A DNA stretch of 64,000 bases, taken from NCBI GenBank assembly GCA_905331475.1, contig CAJNYU010000350.1:186001-250000 (forward strand), written 5' to 3'. Made by a program: the position numbers and the translations under genes. Of this stretch, positions 11,058 to 20,742 are shown piece by piece (positions within the stretch are counted from its first letter, which is position 1; each line of letters opens with the position of its first letter). The notes under the pieces are model-generated. The model saw only the letters and a list, made by a program, of their open reading frames with translations, had not been told where the DNA came from and did not search any database. Origin of the DNA: Rotaria socialis. Lineage: Eukaryota > Rotifera > Eurotatoria > Philodinida > Philodinidae.

Positions 11058-11302
11058 TGTAACGATAAATAAAGGACCCTGTTTCGGGGTTGATTTATTA
11101 AGACAAACTGAATAGAGGTGGAGTAACTTACCGCCACTCTCGACAATGATGTTTATTTGCTTCTTCACATATCTAGAGTGTAACAACTTCATACATAACA
11201 CACGTATATATATAGGAGATATATATATATATTAGAACAATGGAAAGAGAACAAAAAGAGAAGGAAGGAGAATTATCGAAGCGTGTCATTAATATCAGCA
11301 CA
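11058..11302 (-). repeat. 5' LTR (right copy)
   Basis: 245 bases homologous to 8486-8743, in the same orientation, and slightly diverged. It includes a TATATATA run near 11205-11235. Divergence between the copies points to an old insertion. Confidence 0.75.
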
Positions 11303-11305
11303 ATA

Positions 11306-11579
11306 CCCAGGCTGAGACGTTCGAGCCAGTTCCCCAGGTAAACACAGGAAATTGACGGAACATGGAAGCAGTATTCCGGAAAACGGATCTGGCGATCGAA
11401 TTTATCCGGTTTCACCCGAAACCGACAGTAACATTGCAAAACTGGCAGCCGGATTCGATCACCGAATCACGGCGTTGAATTCCTGCCATTTCCCGTTTAG
11501 TTCTCACCAGAAACAGTGTTTTTGCTGTTAGTGTCCGCCTGAAATTCGCGGAATACCACTTCAGGAATTCTCGCCTGGG
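11306..11579. mobile_element. Palindrome-saturated element, TTCCGG word, copy 2 (inverted)
   Basis: 274 bases, CCCAGG...CCTGGG. Aligned to the reverse complement of 10197-10473 it keeps shared blocks (ATGGAAGCAGTATTCC, AATTTATCCGGTTTC-like, CAGCCGGATTCG-like, CTTCAGGAAT near the right end). Many palindromes are broken by point changes, so it is an older or decaying copy. It abuts the right LTR with 3 bases between. Confidence 0.6.
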
Positions 11580-11774
11580 CGTACTCTGGTTCAAGCAATT
11601 TCTGTTAAGTGTAATTACAATTTTTTTTACTGCAATAGATGATTAAATTATTAAAATATTGAACAAAAAAGATTTAAATAATAACCCTTCTTGAATTAAT
11701 TATAGAACTTGAATTATTTACTGAACAAGAACTACTGAACATGTGATAAAAAATTTAGTGAATGTTGTATCGAA

Positions 11775-11890
11775 ATAAAAACGAAAAAAAGCACACAGTA
11801 AAGAGAAAAGTCGATTGTAGATTTCACTTAGACAAATTCTTTTTTTTTCTCTATAGTTTAAATTCGTTTGTATTTTCTGTTTGATATTAA
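11775..11890 (+). pseudogene. Diverged copy of the NUDT gene 3' end
   Basis: The sequence from TCGAAATAAAAACGAAAA to AAAGAGAAAAGTCG closely matches 5901-5950, the last codons of the Nudix gene. Weaker similarity continues into the 3' flank (TTCGTTTGT..., GATTATTTTATT). No other part of the gene is found nearby. It looks like the remnant of a duplication whose body was lost or replaced by the repeats to its left. Confidence 0.5.
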
Positions 11891-13953
11891 TTTGATTATT
11901 TTATTTAAAAAAATTAATTAAGAATAAGAATCTGATAAGAATGAATAACTTAGAATCATTCTCTGTAAATGCTTAAAAAGACTTTATATTGGATAGTCTT
12001 TTATAAAGAAGATTGCTTTTAAATAATTCATTTTCTACTTGATGCTAATAATTCATACACTTCTGCAATCATTTTATTTAGAATCTTCAAGTAACACAGT
12101 TATTTGAAGAGAAAATTCACTTTTGTTATTGTACTAGCACTCTCTCAAAACACTTGAAAATGCTAACTGATAGAATAAAAGATAGCACGTCTGTTTATTT
12201 ACCGATTCAAGAAAATATGAAAAACCTATAAAATTTTAATAATAACCCTCTAAAAATTTACTTCTCAGTTAACTTAAATTTGTTTCATAAACGAAAGCTT
12301 ATTTCTTGTATTAGAAAGAATAAAAAACTTATTCAAATTATAAAATTTGCAACGAGACAAAACGTATGATAATACAATTTGTAATATTTTTCAACTTATA
12401 TTTTGATACAATTGATGAACGTCTAATTTTGAAATCTTAAATTAGCAATAGTGAAGATACTCTAGGAATAAGAACAGGAAGCATTCATCTTCCTATAACA
12501 AATCCAAGAGTAAACTTAGTTGTAAATAGTCACATAATGTTCCATACATAGGAGTATAAGAAACACGGATACAATAGCATACAATAGAGAATCGAATACA
12601 ATTTGTATTTGTTATATTTTCTCAATGTAGAAAAAAATGAAGATTATGTCTTACGTCAGAGTCAGAGATACTTATTGTATTTGTACTCTTGCGAGTTGGA
12701 AAAAATATTTTGTAAAACTCAATCAGCTCTTAAAAATTCAATAGAAAGATGACATATTTATCCCTTTTTTTAAAGGAGTGTTCATTGTTTCTATTTTTAT
12801 TAGTTTGAAACTACTATGATATCGATTACTGCCAGTATTGGATACGTCTTATTAGTATTGAAAGCAGTGTGACTGTCCAAATGATACAAACAAACAAACA
12901 CGCGATGTTTTTCATCATTCTAGGTTTCGTATTTTCCTCTGTGTTGTTTCTACAGTCATAGCGGTGTGATTTCGCTGATATACTAGAATATGTAAACTTA
13001 CCAAACTTGCATGTACAACAATTCGAGAAGCATATAATACAACAAAAATATCAAATTTTAAAGGATCATTGTTGCTTATTACAGCACGATTTCATATAAT
13101 AGCATAATACAATATGAAAAATGACTTCCTACCGATTTAACCGATTTGTTAATTATTACTAATTACGTTTTAAGACACACGAAATTTCAACTCTGTGAGT
13201 TTCGTTATTTCTATGACAATAAATTCTTGTAGAGAGAAACGGATTTAAGGAATGAGCAATACTTATTTTGTGATAAAAAAATCTTTGTTCATATGGAATT
13301 TACATGACTTAAATTTAATTAAGAAATAGAATCCTTTAATCAATCTAGTAAGCATATGAATTTAAAAAGGAATCATTCATTGATATTTGTTTTATTTTGA
13401 TAAATGTCTCTCCATAGAAAAAAAGTAAACGTCATAGTTCGAAAGTAAAACAGAATAAAATTACTGTAAAAACATAAACAACCTATTAATCTTGTTTAAT
13501 CGATGTTTAACAGAGAAATACTTAGTCGTAATATTGTTAAAGCTAAATCTCACTAATTAATGGTTTTTGGAATTTAAATGAAGAACACAAATTTTTCTAT
13601 GTATTAAGTGGTCTATTTATATTTAGTTTTCTTTTTCAATCTTGTAATTCATCATTTACGTTTCAAACAAAAGGCAACGAGTGCGACAAATATGAAAATC
13701 GTTTGTCTGAATGTTAAAATTGCTAATACGCAATATCTATCGATATAAAAAAAATCTTTTTGCAAATACGACACAATTCGACAACAAAACAAAAACATAT
13801 TTCTTCCAAATAATCGTCAATGCTACGAGGTGGATTTCAATTAATATTCAACAGTTATTTTGTCGTAGAATAGCGAAACAAAATATTATTACCTGTACTG
13901 ATTGCTCTGTATAAATAATAATCACATCAAAGAGAAGGTATACACCTTGCACA
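11891..13953. other. AT-rich gene-poor stretch
   Basis: Only short open frames with no recognisable product. No repeat structure stood out. Confidence 0.45.
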
Positions 13954-14850
13954 ATGACTAGTGAACATGGACTAAATCTTGAATTTCTATCCAATGAGGT
14001 GTTACTGGAAATTTTGAAATATTTGGATGTTTATCAACTTTTTGCAACATTTTATGGGCTAAATCGTCGTTTTAATGATCTGATTCAACAATGTCATTTA
14101 CGTGTTTGTTTGGATTATTCAAAAACTAAACTAGAAACGTGAAGTTTAATAGCATTTTACAATAAATCCTTGTCGAACTCACGAATCTTCTCATTAGTAA
14201 AGCATATTCATCGATAAACGATTTTCAGTTTCTAACTTTTCTAACCTTCGTTCAGTCGCTCTCTATAAAATGAATGGATTTCTTACTCAAGTTATATTTG
14301 ATGCTCTCCCACTGATTAATCAAATAAAAGATATACATATTGAACATTCAAGCTTAATATATTTTTTAACAGAACCAACCTATACGGAGTGTTTTATTAG
14401 GAAATTATCATTTTAAACTTAAATTAGTGATTGCTTGTTCATTTTATGTAACTAGAGAAAATGCTTCTCTAATTATGGATCTTCCAATTGCTTGTTTTTA
14501 AACTTCGTTGTATTGTACTGCAAGAGTTTTGTTGGAGAGCCTCGATATTATGGAAATTTTCCAAAACAATACACCAAATCTTCGAGCATTGTGCATACGT
14601 ACCCATACATCTACAAACACTGTACCCACCATCATTATCTAATTATGTGTTAAAAATTATTTCTGAACTAAATATGAATGTAAATACTTATTCTGTCAAT
14701 ATGAAGTTTCTTGGACGTTTGTTTCCTTTTTTACGATGTCGGCATATGGAATAGGATACTTTTCGAAGATACCCATCGATCGATGGTTTTCCGTGGCAAA
14801 ATATTATTCAGCAAAGTTGGTCTCCAAGGAAAGAATTCACATTGAATTAA
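13954..14850 (+). pseudogene. F-box protein pseudogene
   Basis: The first 63 codons form a clear F-box (LEFLSNEVLLEILKYLDVYQ, then NRRFNDLIQ) of the type expanded in bdelloids, then a stop at 14140. Downstream, pieces of the same protein continue in shifting frames: SLSIK just before 14270, MNGFLTQVIFDALPLINQIK from 14269, LDIMEIFQNNTPNLRALCIR around 14540-14600, and a C-terminal piece ending near 14755 in another frame. At least three frame changes and internal stops rule out a working copy. Intact members, such as the gene at 57310, are putative SCF ubiquitin-ligase substrate adaptors. Confidence 0.75.
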
Positions 14851-14989
14851 AAATATGCAACACTTAATGAAGAATTTATAAATACATTTTATCTAAACAA
14901 ATGTTGAACGCCCAAAAAGATTGTTCCAATTGTTTGGAAATCTCATTATCAACCTTCGAAAGTGTTAAAATTTTTTGTTTTAATTATAA

Positions 14990-15652
14990 ACATGGTTAAA
15001 ATAATCTTTTATTGTAAAAAATATTTTACTTTAATTTAATAAATCTATTTTCCAATTAAAAAAATATACGAATGAGCTTAAAATAATTCGTAATATCATT
15101 AAACCAGGTTGAACTAACTAGCACAGTCGTCAACAAACGTATACGGAGGGGAAAATAGTCGTTTCCAATCCTCTTGTACAGAATTCACGTAGGGTCGCGT
15201 ATAACTAGCGGTGTGGTAAGTCCGTAATCGTCAATCTTAGTATATAAAGAAGTCAATGCCGACTAGAACCCATCGGGTTCAAGAATTTCTGGATGCGATT
15301 GATTATTTTTTTTTTGAAACCGAACCCGACTGATTAAATTCTTTTAGACTCAAACGCTTTTTAATGACATTAAAGATCAACCCGGAAATCGTTTTTTATC
15401 GGTTTCTAAGAATGTTGCATATGCATTGTTTCGTTCACCTATTTTTTATTATGAATAAATCACTTTCTTTATCAATCGTATTGTAATCAATATATTTTTC
15501 AATACAGATAAACATGTATACATAAAAAGGATTTTAATCTCCGTCGATATATTTCTTTTAATTTACTAATCAATATCTATAGTAAAAGAACAAAAAGTAT
15601 ACATTCTTTAAGATGCCTATAAAATTTAATAGTAGTTGAATAGCATGAATCT
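14990..15652. other. Gene-poor gap with a CGGGTT/AACCCG repeat fragment
   Basis: At 15266-15280 GAACCCATCGGGTTC is self-complementary, and AACCGAACCCGACTGATT follows near 15318-15335. It resembles the interior of the palindrome-saturated elements but has no clear ends. Confidence 0.35.
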
Positions 15653-16979
15653 CTATAATTCTAATTGAGCAGCTCGATCCGTTGCTGCCGTCACTGTTTC
15701 CATTAAAGCTGCTCGAATGCCAGCTTTTTCTATCATCTCAAGTCCATAAATAGTTGTTCCTCCTTAAAATAAATATTTTCATAAATAACAAAAAGGCAAA
15801 TTAATTTAATATAAACTTTACCAGGACTAGCTACTGCATCTTTCAATTGACTTGGATGAAATCCTAAGTTTTTATCAAGTAAAATTTTTGCTGTACCCAT
15901 CATTGTTCTTACAGCCAAGTTCAGTGCCATTGATCGACTTAAACCTGCTTTAACTGCACCATCGGCAAGTGCATCAACCATAATAGAGAACTAAAAAAGA
16001 TTTGCCCTTCAAAATCATATATACATATCTTTGCATTACAAGTATTACATAAGCAGGTCCACTACCACTTAAAGCAGTGACTACATTGAGTAGACATTCA
16101 TCAATTTCACCTTCACATGAACCTACAGATGAGAAAATCGTATTTACTATTGATCGATCATCTAAAATTTCCATAAAGTAGTATATCATAGATGATGATT
16201 TCTAAGTCAAAACGAGTTTTTATTTCTTACCATCAGTAGCATACTGTCCAGATGAATAAACACTACAGCTGGAGTTGACTAAACAGGCTAGATTGGGCAT
16301 AACACGAAGTACTCGACTTTTCGGTTTAAGAAACTAACAAATACAAAAAAACATGTTCGATGTGTTTGCAAAAAAATCTTAATTTAAGCAAACTTTTTCA
16401 ATGGTTGTTGTCCGTATGCCAGCTGCAATTGAAACAAGTAGATGATAATGTGGAAGAAATGGATCTTGAATATCTTTTAAGACTGTCTCAACATCTTTTG
16501 GTTTAACAGCTAAGATAAGTAGATTACTTTCGCTTACTACTTCTCGATTATCACCTGTTGTGACAATACCTAATTGAGACTATTTAAAAAAACTAGATAT
16601 ATTTTTAATAGGCAAATTCCATAACTGACAGTCACTATTTTTCGTTGATTTTCATCAACATCACTTGCAATTATTTTATCTTTTGACGAAACAATATTAT
16701 TTTCGATGAGACTTCGAGCAAGTGCTTGGCACATTCGACCGGCACCAAAAAATCCAATTTTTAAATGAGATAACACTATAATGAAATATTTTTTAATTTT
16801 TAAAATAACATTATTTTATTTCTATTTCAATATATAAAAAAGCAGCATAAATCTCCAAGATTTGATCTATTTCGATTTATTCAATTTCTTTTTTCACAAT
16901 ACGTGAAAGATACTAATTTTTAGCATTGAGTTTTCAATCAATGACAATTCATTTAAACATCCATTGAAATATACATACT
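15653..16979 (-). CDS. PYCR: Pyrroline-5-carboxylate reductase
   Basis: The last step of proline synthesis: NAD(P)H-dependent reduction of pyrroline-5-carboxylate. Coding exons (minus) are 16775-16630, 16579-16394, 16333-16231, 16161-16040, 15990-15822 and 15762-15653. They give 278 residues, the usual PYCR length. Signatures: dinucleotide-binding [51 protein letters not shown]; and the P5CR pattern [20 protein letters not shown]. The first exon has no ATG of its own before the Rossmann motif. It starts TGTTATCTCAT after an AG acceptor. An upstream GT donor is preceded by A at 16979, so A+TG would form the start codon across a 203-base intron ([10 protein letters not shown]). Other introns are 49-69 bases. 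It ends soon after the helical domain, without the longer vertebrate tail. Confidence 0.9.
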
Positions 16980-17265
16980 TTTGCTGTTCACTGTAACAAA
17001 AGATAAGACAAAAAAAATGAATATAAAGCATACACGTACACATTGTAATGTGTGTATGAATTGTTATCATATTTCTTTCAACATTGTCATAGCTTTAAAT
17101 CAACTTATAGCTACTAATTCAGTGTGGTGAAATCAAAAAGATAAACTTTTCTTTTTTCATCTTACATATTTCATTATATTCATTCATAAAGAAATTGCCA
17201 AGTTTTATCTTCGTTTATTTATTTATGAAACATGTAATGCATTTTTTGTTGACGTGATTTCAACG

Positions 17266-17379
17266 TTAGTTGTTGTGAGTGTCTTTTGATGGTTGACTTG
17301 CTTGGCTTTTCCCATTGAGATCTATTTCATGCGACAAAATTTCACGTGATTCTTGACTAACACTTAGTGGTGCAAGTAT
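17266..17379 (-). CDS. Possible terminal exon of an unknown minus-strand gene
   Basis: After an AG acceptor the minus strand is open for 37 codons to a TAA (ILAPLSVSQESREILSHEID..., hydrophilic). No upstream exon was found. It could be chance; support is only the acceptor, open frame and ordinary codon choice. Confidence 0.2.
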   Translation of the reverse strand: MLAPLSVSQESREILSHEIDLNGKSQASQPSKDTHNN

Positions 17380-17473
17380 CTAAACAGTTAACAAAATCAC
17401 TTGGAGTTTTTCGCAAACTTTATTTTTCGTACAACTTAGCATCCATATACTTATGTTTCAAACCACGCGATAC

Positions 17474-17494
17474 ATATATATATATATATATATA
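17474..17494 (+). repeat. (TA)n microsatellite
   Basis: About ten AT units in non-coding DNA. Confidence 0.8.
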
Positions 17495-17504
17495 CAACAT
17501 GAAG

Positions 17505-19545
17505 AACCGCTTATTTTCGTAACATTTCTATGAGATAAATATTATGTACAGAAAATAGTTGTACATCAAGCGATGCATGAATTCACAAAAATATTAAAAG
17601 ATACACACAGAAAAGCAAAAATCTCAATCATGGTTGCAATCGAGAATCCATATTCATGATAATTATTCTGATATTTAAGCACAGTAAAATTAACGAACGT
17701 CTTATTATTGAATGTGATCCTTTTTTCTATTTTCTAAAAATGTTATTTGTCGTTCTATTAACTACATAGAAATTTTATTAGTCTTAGAATAGTATCATTT
17801 TACAATTTATCGATTACTACATCATACAAATTAAACATTGTGATGCATTTATATTCAATTAATGATGAGATTAAGTATTCTGCTTAATTTTTTAAATTAA
17901 AGTGTCCTATTGTGAGATGATAATTCACAGAACGGTTTTATAATTGTGACAATTAAACATATTGATTGTGTTAAGATGAATTGTAAAGTTATTTCATGAA
18001 AAAACACAACACTTTATTTCTTAATATCACTGTTAATTCAAGAGATGTAATTATCGATGAATTTAAAAATTCGACATCCGCTAAATAGAAACTGGAGGTT
18101 GAATATTTTTTTAATCATTTTATATAATATAAGTTAGTATTTAGAAAAAGAAAAATTTTAAAGTCGCCTAAGTGTTGCTGAGCTGAAAATGGAAGTATGC
18201 ACATTTTTTAATGTTATATTAAATGGTGACATCTCATGTAAAAAGAATTCGAAAAGCATAGCAGATCAAAACTGAAAAAGAAGCAAATTACTTGTTAGAG
18301 TGCAAACACAAAATCGCGTCTAAGCAGTCTTGAAGTTTTTTGTTAAATTTAAACATTTTAAATGGATACGTAAAAATATGAACAATAAATTACAGATATT
18401 CAGCAGTAGATCAAAACCCAAACATCAATGACATGTTTCATTAGGTAATTAATCAAGTATCACTATAATACGAATATTAGTTATTTGTAAGGTTTCTCTT
18501 TGAGTCTGATTCAGATTATCTATGCAAGAAAAATAATCCTTATACTAATTAACAGTAAATATTCACATTTTTTTTGTCATCTCGCTTTTCTCTTATCCTT
18601 TATATGCAAGTTCTACATGCTTATTTATTTATTCTTCATGCCAAAGTGTCCTGGTGATATTTATAAGTTTCCAACGAAGTTATCGATACACCAACAAGAA
18701 CTTTAACACTATTTTGTATCAAAGTAATATTTTATTAGAAGACAAAATCAATTATGCTATCAAAAGCGTGATGACAGTGCTTTCCCGCTGATATTAATTA
18801 TCTTCATCATAAATCATTGTTCTTATAATATGCAAAAAGAAATTTCATCTAGATTAATTAATTAAATGTTTACTGTCTTTATGTTTTAATTCATCAGTTC
18901 AGGTTGGCCAGAGTGGCAAATGCTACGATGGGTTGTAAATAATGTTTTTTCTTCCATTAAAATCAAGAGAAAGTATTGATACGAAAGAGTCAATTTCATT
19001 TCTATTTTGTGAATGCCAAATAGTGCTGTCAAGTTTGTAGCGATCGTATAATGAAAGATACGAGATAGTACACAAATCACTTTTGGAAAATCGTATGTAT
19101 AATTTTTGCCATTCAAAAATTTCTTGACACTTTCTCTTAACTTATTCTTTTCACTCCATCTTTAATTCCTATTTTCTGGGTGATAAAAAGTCAGCAGATG
19201 ATACTGCCAATTCTTAATCATTATCGAGTATCAATAATTCTTATCTATCATTTTTGGATTTTTCTCTTATTCTATCAGAATACATACGGTGACTATTGTT
19301 TTTAGGCAAACCATGATGAAATCACATCGTACAATCACGATGGTTTGAATTTTACAAAATATAGACAATCGAGAAACAAAGCAAATTCTTTAAAAAAAAA
19401 GATCGGTGCCATTCCCAAGATTTTTTACATTGCTACTGGGCATTATTTGGATCATTTCTTTTCTCATAATGTTCGCAATTGCACAGCAAAGCTTGAAAAT
19501 CTATTCAAGGCTACTTTTCACGTAACTTTTATGAACAAATTTACT
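17505..19545. other. Gene-free AT-rich region
   Basis: Only short frames lacking ATG or any recognisable motif. A small hairpin CAAACCATGATG / CACGATGGTTTG lies at about 19307-19346. Confidence 0.45.
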
Positions 19546-19547
19546 TA

Positions 19548-20102
19548 GGGTATACCAAATGTTCTGGCCACAAGATCTTGAGTTCGACAAAATCCATAGT
19601 TTTGAAAGTTTTATTGCGCGAATATATATAGTAATATGCCTGCTCTATGATACGGCATATATTAGTCCTATATTGGATTTAATTCTAACAGTCGTTTCGA
19701 TAAAGTCTATAATGCTCATGATTAGCAAAAGTTTTGAAGACATCAAATAAATATATAAAAAGAAGAACATATTTCTAGTTTCATTTTATTAGCTGTTCAA
19801 AATAGTCACGGAATGTAATATTCTCGAACATGACGTCATAGAACGTTACACGAGAGGCAAATAAACAACATAGAATATTCCAGAATGTATCCGAACATTC
19901 CACAAGGATCTGTTAGCTATTGGTATAGCCACTATATTATAGATTTTCTCCAAAATGACTGTTAGAATTAAATCCAATATAGGACCAATATATGCAATAT
20001 CATAGAGCAAGCATATTACTATATATATTCGCGCAATAAAACTTTCAAAACTATGGATTTTGTCGAACTAAAGATCTCGTGGCCAGAACTTTTGGTATAC
20101 CC
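19548..20102. mobile_element. Foldback MITE with about 150-base terminal inverted repeats and TA target duplication
   Basis: The left arm (19548-19697) starts GGGTATACCAAATGTTCTGG. The right arm (19952-20102) is its reverse complement with about ten differences over the arm. Shared blocks include TTTTATTGCGCGAATATATA and CCTATATTGGATTTAATTCT. Both ends are flanked by TA, the target duplication of Tc1/mariner-type elements. The 254-base centre has no coding capacity. Mobility would depend on a transposase encoded elsewhere. The small open frame inside the left arm is not a gene. Confidence 0.8.
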
Positions 20103-20104
20103 TA

Positions 20105-20452
20105 AGTATTTTATCTGTACTGATAGTCACATTTATCTTTTTTTTGTTTTTGTTTTTTAAAAGAAAACGGATGCTGACATTGCGAATGAGATCAATGAAC
20201 TTAATTTACAATTACAACAAGGTGCCATTACAATTATTGAATTTTTTTCAAAGGTGAAAACTATTGAAGGCGGAACAAAACAGCATTGAAACGAAACCAC
20301 CATTAATCTCATGTTTACATTAGAGTCATTTTTTGTGCACCATTGTCAGATTCTTTTCTTTATGGATTCTTCAATCATTTTCATGCTTCTTTCGTGTGTG
20401 TCTCTCGTCTTGATAGTAGCTATATGTACTTCGAAGTAAAGTTTTGAACCAA
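20105..20452 (+). other. Gap with a short exon-like frame
   Basis: After a possible acceptor near 20163 the plus strand is open for about 42 codons (DADIANEINELNLQLQQGAI...) to a TGA at 20287. It resembles a coiled-coil exon but has no partner exons; possibly a gene or transposon fragment. Confidence 0.25.
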
Positions 20453-20742
20453 CCCAGGTTGATCAAAACGGACTTGTTTACGGTCTGTTTATCGACCGTA
20501 AACGATGTCAAAACGGCCTATTTACGGCAGTAAATAGGCCGTATTTACCCGTAATACCTGGCGCAGTAATACGGCACCGTAAACGCGACTGAATTTTCAT
20601 GGTTTACGGCTGTTTGTGCTCCGTACTCTCATGATAATACGGTCCGTATTACTGCGCCAGATATTACGGCAAACTTTCGCCCGTAAAATAGTCGTAAAGT
20701 AACCGTCAATGGCCGTATACGGACCGTACTGTTCGACCTGGG
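20453..20742. mobile_element. Palindrome-saturated element, TTTACGG/CCGTAAA word
   Basis: 290 bases bounded by CCCAGGTTGATC and GTTCGACCTGGG (imperfect inverted ends of about 30 bases). Inside are stacked perfect inverted repeats: GTTTACGGTC / GACCGTAAAC (20476-20485, 20494-20503); a 13-base stem at 20513-20525 / 20530-20542 with a 4-base loop; and a 17-base pair CTGGCGCAGTAATACGG / CCGTATTACTGCGCCAG (20558-20574, 20644-20660) enclosing a CCGTAAAC / GTTTACGG hairpin. The word ACGG/CCGT occurs more than 15 times. No open frame. The stems are perfect, so the copy is young or maintained by gene conversion. Confidence 0.65.

Larger units (their letters stand above)
8486..11302 (-). mobile_element. 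LTR retrotransposon without recognisable genes, minus strand
   Basis: Two similar direct repeats, 8486-8743 and 11058-11302, begin TGTAACGATAAAT and end in CA on the plus strand. Read on the minus strand, the right copy is the 5' LTR. It is followed at once by TGGCGACCCTGACAGG (11057 downward), a primer-binding site starting with TGG. The left copy (3' LTR) is preceded by the polypurine tract GAGTGGGAGGG (8754-8744). The 2.3 kb interior contains no gag, protease, RT or integrase motif that I can read and holds two nested short elements. It is therefore a decayed or non-autonomous (TRIM/LARD-like) copy. The flanks ATAT and ATAC are a possible imperfect 4-base target duplication. The left end interrupts the SWIM pseudogene. 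Confidence 0.75.

Noticed and set aside
19559-19750. 63-codon open frame at 19559-19750
   Set aside because: It lies in the left arm of the foldback MITE and is explained by that repeat.
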